From an uncultured Ruminococcus sp. (GTDB lineage Bacteria > Bacillota > Clostridia > Oscillospirales > Acutalibacteraceae): a stretch of DNA of 47,277 bases. The position numbers and the translations under genes are program-made. The notes beneath the pieces are model-generated. The model was not told where the DNA came from. It saw only the letters and a program-made list of their open reading frames with translations, and searched no databases. The stretch covers positions 1 through 47,277 of the forward strand of contig CADASG010000046.1 in NCBI GenBank assembly GCA_902790475.1. Reading direction: 5' to 3'. This document shows positions 26,047 through 34,710 of the stretch, in pieces; position 1 is the stretch's first letter, and each line of letters begins with the position of its first letter.

Positions 26047-26157
26047 TTAACTACGTGATTTTTATATTTTTGTAGACATCCATGTCGATTTATGATAAAC
26101 TATTCCTGTTAGAATAAGAAAATGCAGCCAAATCTTAGGGGTTACGGGGGGAACTTA

Positions 26158-27207
26158 ATGAAAAAAATACATGTCGGTACGGGTAAGCCGTACGATATCA
26201 TCATTGAGCGCGGCGTGCTGGATGAGATCGGCAGCTATGCCGCAGAGCTGAGCTCGGCGCAGAAGGCTTGTATCGTCAGTGACAGCAACGTTGCGCCGCT
26301 CTATCTTGACCGCGTAAAAAACTCGCTGGAAAAGGCGGGCTTAGCGGTAACGGATTTTGTATATGAGGCTGGCGAAGCACGCAAGAATCTGAACACGATC
26401 GCCGGGATATATGACGCGCTTGCTGACTTCGGCTTGACGCGCAAGGACATAATCATTGCACTCGGCGGCGGCGTGTGCGGAGATATGGCAGGCTTTGCGG
26501 CGGCTACATATCTAAGAGGCATTGACTTTATCCAGATCCCGACCTCGCTGCTGGCGCAGGTGGATTCCTCCGTCGGAGGCAAAACGGGAGTCGACCTTCC
26601 CCAGGGCAAAAATCTTGCAGGAGCGTTCCATCAGCCGCTTGCAGTTCTGATCGATCCCGATACTCTGCAAACTCTGCCGCAAGATTTTATTACAGACGGA
26701 ATGGGCGAGGTCATCAAGTACGGCTGCATAAAGGACGCGGACTTCTTTCGCTTTTTGCGTGAGGAAAACGCTCTTGAACAGATAGAACGCGTGATAGAGG
26801 TTTGCGTATCCGTTAAACGCGACGTGGTTAGCCGCGACGAAAAGGAAGCCGGGGAGCGTATGCTGCTAAACTTCGGCCACACCCTCGGACATGCTATCGA
26901 AAAGCTCGGTAATTTTTCCGCGATATCCCACGGAATGGCGGTTGCCATCGGAATGGTGCTCATGGCGCGCGCAGGCGAGAAACAGGGCTTTACCGAGCCG
27001 GGAACAGCGGATCAAATCTGTGAGCTGTGTCGAAAATACAGCCTGCCCGTCACCACGGACTATGATTTTCCTGCGCTGGCTAAAGCGGCAATGGGCGATA
27101 AAAAGACAGCGGGCGGCGGCATTTCTCTGGTACTGCTGCGCAAAATCGGCGACAGCTTCACCCACCGCGTACCGCTGGACGAATTAGAACAATTTATTAT
27201 CAGTTGA
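26158..27207 (+). CDS. aroB: 3-dehydroquinate synthase
   Basis: The 349-residue NAD- and metal-dependent enzyme turns DAHP into 3-dehydroquinate. The glycine-rich segment ALGGGVCGDMAGFAAATYLRG, the PTSLLAQVDSSVGGKTGVD motif and LNFGHTLGHAIE (metal-binding His residues) are all present. The start at 26158 has ACGGGGGGAAC upstream; an in-frame ATG at 26122 has no ribosome site. It is the first gene of aroB-aroA-aroC-pheA. Confidence 0.96.
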   Translation: MKKIHVGTGKPYDIIIERGVLDEIGSYAAELSSAQKACIVSDSNVAPLYLDRVKNSLEKAGLAVTDFVYEAGEARKNLNTIAGIYDALADFGLTRKDIIIALGGGVCGDMAGFAAATYLRGIDFIQIPTSLLAQVDSSVGGKTGVDLPQGKNLAGAFHQPLAVLIDPDTLQTLPQDFITDGMGEVIKYGCIKDADFFRFLREENALEQIERVIEVCVSVKRDVVSRDEKEAGERMLLNFGHTLGHAIEKLGNFSAISHGMAVAIGMVLMARAGEKQGFTEPGTADQICELCRKYSLPVTTDYDFPALAKAAMGDKKTAGGGISLVLLRKIGDSFTHRVPLDELEQFIIS

Positions 27208-27214
27208 GGAAGTT

Positions 27215-28474
27215 ATGAACGTATTATTCCATCCTTTTACACCTAAAGGGACAGTTGCCGCACCTCCGTCCAAAAGCGATGTTCACCGCGCCGTGATCTG
27301 TGCGGCGCTGTCGGGCGGTGTGTGTACTGTTTCACCCGTCGCGATGTCGGAGGACATCAAAGCCACTATCGGCTGCGTCGAGGCTCTGGGCGCTTCCGCG
27401 AAGCTCAGCGGCGACGTTCTCACCGTTGACGGCAGCCGCATCGGAGAACAGACCGCAGCGGAGCTTGACTGCGGCGAAAGCGGAAGCACTCTGCGGTTTT
27501 TGATACCGGTTGCCGCAGCGCTTGGGGTCAATGCGACCTTTGTCGGCCGCGGAAGGCTCCCCGAACGTCCGCTCGGAGTTTACACCGACGTGCTCCCGAA
27601 GGCAGGAGTCGCCTTTGAGAGTGAGGGAGGACTTCCGCTGACTATCGGAGGAAAGCTGAAAAGCGGCGTGTTCCGCGTGCCGGGAGACGTAAGCTCGCAG
27701 TTTATATCGGGACTTCTGTTTGCGCTTCCGCTGCTGCGCGGAGACAGCGATATCGTGCTGACCTCGCCCGTTCAGAGCGTGGGCTACATAAATATGACCG
27801 TTCGCACAATGGAGCGCTTCGGCGTGGAGGTGGACGTCACCGATATGGGCTGGCATGTCAGAGGGCAGCAGCGCTACATTCCCTCCGACTACCGGACAGA
27901 CGGCGACTGGTCTCAGGCTGCGTTTTACATGACGGCAGGCGCGATAAACGGAGAGATCACCGTGGACGGAGTGAACACTGATTCCGCTCAGGGCGACCGC
28001 AGGATAGCGGCGCTGCTGCGCGAGTTCGGCGCTGAGGTGATACAGGACGCCTCGCGCGTCACCGTGAAAAAATCCTCGCTGAGAGGTATTACCATAGACG
28101 TAAAAAACATCCCGGATCTGGTGCCGGCGCTGGCTGTCTGCGCGGCGTTCGCTCACGGCACGACGCGCATTATAAACGCCGCGCGTCTGCGCCTTAAGGA
28201 GAGCGACAGACTGCAGACCACCGCCGCGCTTATCAACGCCCTCGGCGGAAAGGCTCACGAGCTGCCCGACGGACTCGAGATAGAGGGCGGTTCCATCTGG
28301 GGCGGCTTTGTCAAGGGCAGCAACGATCACCGTATAGTGATGGCTGCGGCTGCATGCGCCGCCGGCTGTGATGAGGACATACTTTGTACCGACGCGTTCA
28401 GCGTCAACAAAAGCTACCCCGACTTTTACCGCGACTACAACAGCGTCGGCGGCAAAGCGGAGATAAAGGAGTAA
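27215..28474 (+). CDS. aroA: 3-phosphoshikimate 1-carboxyvinyltransferase (EPSP synthase)
   Basis: The 419-residue enzyme joins PEP to shikimate-3-phosphate. PPSKSDVHRA binds the substrates; LDCGESGSTLRFL and RGRLPERPLG are the family signature region; SDRLQTTA and NDHRIVMA mark the C-terminal half. It starts 7 nt after aroB with GAGGAAG upstream. The window does not show aroE, aroK or aroD, so those steps must be encoded elsewhere. Confidence 0.96.
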   Translation: MNVLFHPFTPKGTVAAPPSKSDVHRAVICAALSGGVCTVSPVAMSEDIKATIGCVEALGASAKLSGDVLTVDGSRIGEQTAAELDCGESGSTLRFLIPVAAALGVNATFVGRGRLPERPLGVYTDVLPKAGVAFESEGGLPLTIGGKLKSGVFRVPGDVSSQFISGLLFALPLLRGDSDIVLTSPVQSVGYINMTVRTMERFGVEVDVTDMGWHVRGQQRYIPSDYRTDGDWSQAAFYMTAGAINGEITVDGVNTDSAQGDRRIAALLREFGAEVIQDASRVTVKKSSLRGITIDVKNIPDLVPALAVCAAFAHGTTRIINAARLRLKESDRLQTTAALINALGGKAHELPDGLEIEGGSIWGGFVKGSNDHRIVMAAAACAAGCDEDILCTDAFSVNKSYPDFYRDYNSVGGKAEIKE

Positions 28475-28476
28475 TT

Positions 28477-29547
28477 ATGGGCGCTACCTTTGGAGATAAA
28501 CTGAAAATAACCGTGTTCGGCGAAAGTCACGGAGGCGGCATAGGCGTGGTGATAGACGGCCTTCCTGCTGGCTTCAAGATAGATACGGACAAGGTGCTGG
28601 CACAGATGGCGCGTCGCGCCCCGGGCAGAGATAAAACCGCTACTCCGCGCAAGGAAAGCGATCTGCCGCGCGTGCTGTCCGGTATGCTTGACGATACCCT
28701 GACGGGCGCACCGCTGTGCGCGGTGATAGAAAACACCAACACGCGCTCGGGCGATTACGGAAGCCTGCTCACGCATCCGCGCCCGGGTCACAGCGACTAC
28801 GCCGCCTTTGTGAAGTACGGCGGCGCCAACGACATACGCGGCGGCGGTCATTTTTCGGGCAGACTCACTGCGCCGATAGTGTTCGCAGGAGCGGTTTGCC
28901 GTCAGATATTAGAGAGCCGCGGCATAGCGATAGCCGCGCATATACAGTCTGTAGGCTCGGTCAGCGACGAGCTGTTTGATCCCGTTTCTATTGACGGCGA
29001 ACTGATACGCCGTCTCAACAGCTCATCCTTCGCGCTGATCGACGAGAGTCGCGAGGACGATATGCGCAGGGAGATAGAGAGTGCGCGTTTTGACGGCGAC
29101 AGCGTGGGCGGCGTTATAGAATGCGCCGTCACAGGCGTCCCGGCAGGCTTTGGCGGTCCCCTGTTCGGGGGAGCGGAGGGAGTGATTTCTCAGGCTTTGT
29201 TCGGGATCCCGGCAGTCAAGGGCGTAGAGTTCGGCGCAGGCTTTGCCTCGGCGGCACTCAGAGGCTCGCAAAACAACGACCCGTTCAGAGTGGAAAACGG
29301 CAGGGTCGTGACCGAAACCAACAACTGCGGCGGTATTCTGGGCGGAATAACCGACGGTATGCCCGTAGTGTTCCGCGCGGCGATAAAACCCACGCCGTCG
29401 ATTTCTCAGCCGCAGCGCACGGTGGATCTTGAGCGTATGGAAAACGCCGAGATCGCAGTCAAGGGCCGGCACGATCCGTGCATCGTACCGCGCGCCGTTC
29501 CGGTGGTGGAAGCTGCGGCAGCGGTTGCGATCATTAATTTAATTTGA
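28477..29547 (+). CDS. aroC: Chorismate synthase
   Basis: The 356-residue FMN-dependent enzyme converts EPSP to chorismate. GESHGGGIGVVIDGLPAG opens the protein, RPGHSDYAAFVKYG and GGGHFSGRLTAP follow, and KPTPSISQPQRTV lies near the end. All are chorismate synthase signatures. It starts 2 nt after aroA; AAGGAG lies inside the aroA end. A longer in-frame reading from 28384 overlaps aroA and is rejected. Confidence 0.97.
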   Translation: MGATFGDKLKITVFGESHGGGIGVVIDGLPAGFKIDTDKVLAQMARRAPGRDKTATPRKESDLPRVLSGMLDDTLTGAPLCAVIENTNTRSGDYGSLLTHPRPGHSDYAAFVKYGGANDIRGGGHFSGRLTAPIVFAGAVCRQILESRGIAIAAHIQSVGSVSDELFDPVSIDGELIRRLNSSSFALIDESREDDMRREIESARFDGDSVGGVIECAVTGVPAGFGGPLFGGAEGVISQALFGIPAVKGVEFGAGFASAALRGSQNNDPFRVENGRVVTETNNCGGILGGITDGMPVVFRAAIKPTPSISQPQRTVDLERMENAEIAVKGRHDPCIVPRAVPVVEAAAAVAIINLI

Positions 29548-29567
29548 CATTCATTTCAGGTGATATT

Positions 29568-30710
29568 ATGAGAGACTTATCGGATATCCGCAAAGATATA
29601 GACCGAATCGACGACGAACTGATCGAGCTTTTCAAAGAGCGCATGGACTGCGCCAGAGAGGTCGGCTATTATAAAAAGGAGCGCGGCATCCCCGTGCTGA
29701 ACACTCAGCGTGAAAACGAGGTGCTGGACGACGTGCAGAAAAAGGGCGGCGAGTACGGCTCTTATGCGCGGCTGCTTTTTTCCAACATCATGGAGCTGAG
29801 CCGCGCCCTGCAGCACAACATCGTGGGAAGCGGCAGGGAACTGCGAGAAGAAATCGTCAATGCGCCCGAACGTCCGGAGAGCGGTTTCACCGTAGCGTAT
29901 CAGGGCATAAAAGGCGCAAACAGCCACGAGGCGGCGCTGCGCCTGTTTCCCGACGCGCCCATGCAAAACTTCAATACCTTTGCCGAGGTTTTTGAAGCGG
30001 TCAACCGAGGCGACGTCGCCTTTGGCGTGCTTCCCGTGGAAAATTCCACCGCAGGCTCGGTGTCGGCGGTGTACGACCTGATATTGCAGTACCGTTTCTA
30101 TATCGTGGGAGCGCTCGATCTGCCAATTGATTACTGCTTGGCAGGGCTTAGGCAGTCGGAGCTTTCGGATATCGAGCAGGTATGGTCGCATCCGCAGGCG
30201 CTTTCGCAGTGTGCAGACTACAACTTCCGTCACGGTTTTGCGCCGATACCCTGCGCCAATACCGCTGTTGCGGCGAGGGACACTGCGCGTGAAAAGCGGC
30301 TCAATGTCGCGGCGATCTGTCCGTATCAGGCGGCGGAGGAATACGGTCTGAAGGTGCTCGACGATCATTTGCAGGACAACCCGTACAACGCTACGAGGTT
30401 TATCGTGATCTCAAAACAGCTCTATATCAGCAACGACGCCAACAAAATCAGCCTGTGCTTTTCACTTCCTCATGTTACCGGCTCACTCTACGGTCTGCTG
30501 TGCCGCTTTAACTCACTGGGACTCAACCTCACCAAGATAGAATCCCGTCCGATGGCGGCGAAGGACTTTGACTATCTGTTCTATTTGGACTTCTCGGGCA
30601 ACGCGCACAGCGACAGCGTGGTTGATTTGCTCAGTCAGCTCAGCGAGGAGATGGACGAGTTCAGCTTTTTGGGGAACTACAGCGAAACAGAAGCGGAGTT
30701 CCGCGTATAA
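29568..30710 (+). CDS. pheA: Bifunctional chorismate mutase / prephenate dehydratase
   Basis: The 380-residue protein has an AroQ chorismate mutase domain (about 1-85; DIDRIDDELIELFKERMDCA), a prephenate dehydratase domain (about 105-285; VAYQGIKGANSHEAA, LPVENSTAGSV, NATRFIVIS) and a C-terminal ACT domain (about 295-375) with the ESRP motif that binds phenylalanine for feedback inhibition. It makes phenylpyruvate. The start follows TCAGGTGA by 6 nt. It ends the aro operon; a fresh promoter follows for the T-box unit. Confidence 0.95.
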   Translation: MRDLSDIRKDIDRIDDELIELFKERMDCAREVGYYKKERGIPVLNTQRENEVLDDVQKKGGEYGSYARLLFSNIMELSRALQHNIVGSGRELREEIVNAPERPESGFTVAYQGIKGANSHEAALRLFPDAPMQNFNTFAEVFEAVNRGDVAFGVLPVENSTAGSVSAVYDLILQYRFYIVGALDLPIDYCLAGLRQSELSDIEQVWSHPQALSQCADYNFRHGFAPIPCANTAVAARDTAREKRLNVAAICPYQAAEEYGLKVLDDHLQDNPYNATRFIVISKQLYISNDANKISLCFSLPHVTGSLYGLLCRFNSLGLNLTKIESRPMAAKDFDYLFYLDFSGNAHSDSVVDLLSQLSEEMDEFSFLGNYSETEAEFRV

Positions 30711-30766
30711 GTGTTTTGCTTATTTTGCGTATTTGTTCATTTTGAAAGCGATTTTTCAAAAAGGTC

Positions 30767-30795
30767 TTGACAAATCCGCGCGGAAGGAATATAAT
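30767..30795 (+). promoter_or_regulatory. Consensus promoter of the Trp T-box unit
   Basis: TTGACA (30767-30772) and TATAAT (30790-30795), 17 bp apart: both boxes match the sigma-A consensus exactly. Confidence 0.93.
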
Positions 30796-30801
30796 TCACC
30801 T

Positions 30802-31076
30802 AAACCGATGATGAAGAGTAAGTAGGTTTTACCGCTTCTTTTACAGAGAGCCGCGGACGGTGAAAGCGCGGCAGGGAATGTAAGATCGAATGGGCTTCTG
30901 AGGGCGAACAGAAATGCTTTTGCAGAGTATGCGAGACGGAACCGGACTTTCCGTAACCAAAGGTCAGTGTATGTCAGTACACGTTAAGCGGACGCGTCAG
31001 CGCGTCAAGCCAGGTGGCACCGCAGGATATTGATAATCGATCCTGTCCCGGCAAAATTGTCGGGACAGGTTTTTTA
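30802..31076 (+). promoter_or_regulatory. T-box leader, tryptophan-specific
   Basis: A T-box riboswitch regulates by binding uncharged tRNA. Stem I begins near GATGAAGAGTAAGTAGG, with the GAGAGCCG and GGTGAAAGC elements. The specifier segment reads GAA-TGG-GCTTCTGAG, so the specifier codon is TGG (30891-30893), tryptophan. The T-box sequence AGGTGGCACCGCAGG (31012-31026) has TGGC, which fits a tRNA ending GCCA. A terminator (31042-31076) follows. Uncharged tRNA-Trp would favour read-through into the TrpB2-type gene. Confidence 0.93.
31042..31076 (+). terminator. T-box-controlled intrinsic terminator
   Basis: Stem CCTGTCCCG / CGGGACAGG (31042-31050 and 31061-31069), extended by two inner pairs, followed by seven T. 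It is the regulated terminator of the Trp T-box. Confidence 0.93.
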
Positions 31077-31107
31077 TTTTAAAAATTATTTACGGAGGTT
31101 AATAGAA

Positions 31108-32487
31108 ATGGCAGAGAAAAAAATTCCCTACAAAATTTATTTGAACGAAAACGAGATCCCCTCAAAGTGGTATAATCTGCGTGCGGATATGAAAAACAAG
31201 CCCGCGCCGCTGCTTAATCCGGCTACCTTGAAGCCCATGACCGCAGAGGAGCTTTCTCCCGTATTTTGCGAGGAGCTGGTGGCTCAGGAGCTCAACAACA
31301 CCGACGCTTATATCGACATTCCTCAGGAAATACAGGACTTCTACAAAATGTACCGTCCCTCTCCGCTGATCCGCGCTTATTTTCTGGAGAAGGCGCTGGA
31401 CACTCCCGCGAAGATCTACTATAAGTTTGAGGGCAACAACACAAGCGGCAGCCACAAGCTCAACTCCGCTATCGCTCAGGCATACTACGCCAAAAAGCAG
31501 GGGCTTAAGGGCGTTACCACCGAAACCGGCGCCGGTCAGTGGGGCACTGCGCTGTCAATGGCTTGCTCCTACTTTGATCTCGACTGCAAGGTATTCATGG
31601 TAAAGGTCAGCTACGAGCAGAAGCCCTTCCGCCGCGAGGTCATGCGCACCTACGGCGCAAGCGTAACTCCCTCTCCTTCTCTCACCACCGAGGTCGGCAA
31701 GAAGATCTTAGCCGAGCATCCCGGCACCACGGGCAGCCTGGGCTGCGCAATTTCAGAGGCGGTCGAGGTCGCAGTTACCAGCGAAGGCTACCGCTATGTG
31801 CTGGGCAGCGTGCTCAACCAGGTGCTTCTGCACCAGAGCGTTATCGGTCTGGAAGCAAAGGCGGCGCTCGATAAATACGGCGTAAAGCCCGACATAATCA
31901 TCGGCTGCGCAGGCGGCGGCTCCAACCTCGGCGGTCTTATCGCTCCGTTCATGGGCGAAAAGCTCAGAGGTGAGGCTGATTACCGCATCATCGCCGTTGA
32001 ACCTGCTTCCTGTCCCAGCTTCACCAGAGGCAAATTTGCCTACGATTTCTGCGATACAGGTATGGTTTGTCCGCTGGCAAAGATGTACACTCTGGGCAGC
32101 GGCTTCATTCCCTCCGCGAACCACGCAGGCGGTCTGCGCTATCACGGCATGAGCAGCACTCTTTCACAGCTCTATCACGACGGCTATATGGAGGCTACCT
32201 CCGTTGAGCAGACAAGCGTATTTGAGGCTGCTGAGAAGTTTGCCCGCGTCGAGGGTATCCTTCCTGCTCCCGAGTCCAGCCACGCGATCCGCGCAGCTAT
32301 TGACGAAGCGCTTAAATGCAAGGAAACAGGCGAGGAAAAAACTATCCTGTTCGGTCTTACGGGTACAGGCTATTTCGATATGGTCGCTTACGAGAAGTAC
32401 AACGACGGCGAAATGACCGACTATATCCCCACCGACGAGGATCTGGAAAAGGGCTTTGCAGGTCTTCCCAACATTCCCGAGGAGTAA
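31108..32487 (+). CDS. trpB: Tryptophan synthase beta-like, TrpB2 type
   Basis: The 459-residue PLP enzyme joins indole and serine to make tryptophan. It is longer than TrpB1 (about 400) and has the N-terminal region of the TrpB2 class. EGNNTSGSHKLNSA carries the PLP lysine, Lys117; ETGAGQWGTAL and CAGGGSNLGG are the active-site and phosphate loops. No trpA is adjacent, which fits TrpB2 working alone on free indole. The start at 31108 follows ACGGAGG; an in-frame ATG-like start at 31030 would lie in the terminator. Regulation is by the Trp T-box. Confidence 0.95.
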   Translation: MAEKKIPYKIYLNENEIPSKWYNLRADMKNKPAPLLNPATLKPMTAEELSPVFCEELVAQELNNTDAYIDIPQEIQDFYKMYRPSPLIRAYFLEKALDTPAKIYYKFEGNNTSGSHKLNSAIAQAYYAKKQGLKGVTTETGAGQWGTALSMACSYFDLDCKVFMVKVSYEQKPFRREVMRTYGASVTPSPSLTTEVGKKILAEHPGTTGSLGCAISEAVEVAVTSEGYRYVLGSVLNQVLLHQSVIGLEAKAALDKYGVKPDIIIGCAGGGSNLGGLIAPFMGEKLRGEADYRIIAVEPASCPSFTRGKFAYDFCDTGMVCPLAKMYTLGSGFIPSANHAGGLRYHGMSSTLSQLYHDGYMEATSVEQTSVFEAAEKFARVEGILPAPESSHAIRAAIDEALKCKETGEEKTILFGLTGTGYFDMVAYEKYNDGEMTDYIPTDEDLEKGFAGLPNIPEE

Positions 32488-32519
32488 TCGTGGTCACAAC
32501 AAAAAATATATAATATGTC

Positions 32520-32559
32520 ACCCGCTCTGCGTCTTGATATTTCGGCACAGGGCGGGTTT
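32520..32559 (+). terminator. Probable terminator after trpB2
   Basis: Stem ACCCGCTCTG / CAGGGCGGGT with one wobble pair (32520-32529 and 32548-32557), long loop, short T run; weaker than others in the window. Confidence 0.55.
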
Positions 32560-32615
32560 GTGCATATCTACCAAATTTAAACAATAATCTTTGGATAGCG
32601 CTGCGGAAAATTGTG

Positions 32616-32624
32616 TGTTATAAT
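32616..32624 (+). promoter_or_regulatory. Extended -10 element of the 648-residue dockerin gene
   Basis: TGTTATAAT (32616-32624) without a recognisable -35 at the right distance. It is the same string as in the amylase, CotH and HD-gene promoters. Confidence 0.55.
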
Positions 32625-32683
32625 GAGTAATAAAGGTGTTTTGAAATAATACTTTTAAATTCATAATCAAAGGAGAGAATTTT

Positions 32684-34630
32684 ATGAAAAGGATCATCGC
32701 AGTTTTATTATCCGCATTGCTGCTTATTAGCGCGTCTTCGCTGACTGTTTTCGCGGAAAACGGTCCCAGTGATATAAACTGGGGAGGCGATTACTGGGCG
32801 TTTATAAGGATCTACGACGGTAAGGACAAGAATTACAGTGTCTTCTCGCAGAATACAGCTGACAACAGCGCGATTGCGGGAGCGACCTACGACCGCGCGT
32901 CCAACACGCTGACGCTCAGCGATTTCAAGCACCCGGAGCTTAATTTGAGCACCAATATGATGGGCGACGATTTCAAGCTGAAGATCGAGGGCGAGTGCGA
33001 GCTTGGCATCATCTACATTTGGGGCGATATGTACGGCGGCAGCCTTGATATAGAGGGCAGCGGCACCCTGACCGTGAACGCGGACAAAAAGAACAAAACC
33101 GCGCTTATCATGAACGCGGAGGCAAGCAAGGCTAAGCTGAACTTCGGCAAGGATGTAAAGGTCAAGCTGTACGCATCCGATAACGTCACTGAAATCAGCA
33201 TGTCGGATTACGAGGATACAGCCACCGGCATTACCTTTGCCAACGGCAAGACCTATCCCGTGAAGGCTGCCAAGGAAACCTACAAGGACATCGACTTTAT
33301 AGATGTTATTGATGTAGAGGAAAAGTATGAGGGAGAGACCGATATCGGCATAAAAGCAAAATGCGCTTCCGATCCCGACGGCATTTATTCTGTATACTTT
33401 GATTCCGAGGGCTATTACTACGTTAAAAAGAGCTTTTTCCTTGAAGAATACGGCGCTATCGTTCAGGATTTCAGCTTTGGAGAAAAGAGAATGACCAAAG
33501 AGGAATTTGAAAAATCCGATTATTCCATAGTGACCGAAAACAGACCGAAGGAGATCTACTATTCCGACGAATGGCTGGAGGAAAACAGCCGCGGTGAGGA
33601 AGGCGACAGACTGCGCAAAAAGTCCGATCCCGATGACGTTTACGCGGTGAACTACGGCTGGATCACCGACAGAGAGCACCCCACCGACTATTTCATCAGA
33701 CACCTGATTTGGGACAATGATTTGGAATACTACGTTGATGATCCCGATTTTGAGCATATCAACATGGATCCCGAGGAATTTGCCGCTTCCGGTTACGAGA
33801 TCGTCACCGGCGAGGACGGAAAGCATGAGACTATACGCTATATCGACGAATACAGCAGTATTGAAAGATACGGATACCACGATCCGATAGTGATAAATGA
33901 CAGCGATCCCGATAATGTTTATGTTGCCCAAGAGGTTGAATTGGAAGACCCCGATGAAGACGGCGGATACTACGGAGGAGGCATACTCTGGGTCGTAACA
34001 CGTTTGGACTACAACGAAAAACGCGGCTACTATTTAGTGGGCGAGGAAGTCGCCGACATCCGCGACGGTGAGCTGGAAGAGAGCGGTTTTCATTATGTCT
34101 ATGAGGATCAGCCTGTGCGCGATGTTTATATCACCCGCAACGAAGTCAGACTCTACGGCATGGAGCTGTACGAGGACGAGCAGGGCAAGCGCTACGGCGG
34201 CATCTCCTATATGAAGAAGGTTTATGATTTCAGCGACGACAATACCGTTGAGGTCAGGGGCAAGAAGTATTACGTTCCCACGGAAAACAATACAGTGGAT
34301 TTATCGGATCTTAAGCCTGTTGAGATCGATGTGGAAACAGATTATAAACACTTTACCATTGAAGGCGGCGAGTTCCTTTACAACACGGACAGCGCTCCTG
34401 TCCCCGCAACGCTGATCGGTGACGTGAACGACGACGGCAAGGTTAACGGCGCGGACGCGGGCTTGCTCAACCGCTATACCTCCGGCTGGGAAGGCTACGC
34501 GGAAAAGATCAAGAACATGGACGCCGCCGACATCAACCGCGACGGCAAAGTAAACGGCGCAGACTCCGGACTCCTCAACCGCTACACCTCCGGCTGGGAT
34601 ACGGTAAAGAAATACTTTACCACTGTATGA
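32684..34630 (+). CDS. Secreted dockerin protein with unrecognised triplicated domain
   Basis: The 648-residue protein has a signal peptide (about 1-24, ending TVFA). Residues about 25-215 form a beta-rich region with right-handed-helix-like features (LDIEGSGTLTVNA). Three acidic repeats of about 85-100 residues follow, starting near 229, 313 and 405: each opens SDPDxxY and carries a later S-x-Y/F..V-T/Y..-E/D segment before a charged tail. A type I dockerin closes the protein (about 577-648), with two full calcium loops, DVNDDGKVNGAD and DINRDGKVNGAD. I recognise no enzyme motif. The dockerin implies attachment to a cohesin on a scaffoldin or cell surface. Ribosome site AAAGGAGAG. The dockerin DNA is almost the same as in the next gene. 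Confidence 0.8.
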   Translation: MKRIIAVLLSALLLISASSLTVFAENGPSDINWGGDYWAFIRIYDGKDKNYSVFSQNTADNSAIAGATYDRASNTLTLSDFKHPELNLSTNMMGDDFKLKIEGECELGIIYIWGDMYGGSLDIEGSGTLTVNADKKNKTALIMNAEASKAKLNFGKDVKVKLYASDNVTEISMSDYEDTATGITFANGKTYPVKAAKETYKDIDFIDVIDVEEKYEGETDIGIKAKCASDPDGIYSVYFDSEGYYYVKKSFFLEEYGAIVQDFSFGEKRMTKEEFEKSDYSIVTENRPKEIYYSDEWLEENSRGEEGDRLRKKSDPDDVYAVNYGWITDREHPTDYFIRHLIWDNDLEYYVDDPDFEHINMDPEEFAASGYEIVTGEDGKHETIRYIDEYSSIERYGYHDPIVINDSDPDNVYVAQEVELEDPDEDGGYYGGGILWVVTRLDYNEKRGYYLVGEEVADIRDGELEESGFHYVYEDQPVRDVYITRNEVRLYGMELYEDEQGKRYGGISYMKKVYDFSDDNTVEVRGKKYYVPTENNTVDLSDLKPVEIDVETDYKHFTIEGGEFLYNTDSAPVPATLIGDVNDDGKVNGADAGLLNRYTSGWEGYAEKIKNMDAADINRDGKVNGADSGLLNRYTSGWDTVKKYFTTV

Positions 34631-34710
34631 TCGGCACATTAGATTGAGCTTTTATGCAATGTGAAGCTTTGAATAAAACTATTGTGAGTTTTTGCCGAGG
34701 AGGTTTTTGT

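Noticed and set aside
27332-28330. Long minus-strand open frame inside aroA
   Set aside because: It is antisense to a clear EPSP synthase and its translation is Arg/His/Ala-rich without motifs.
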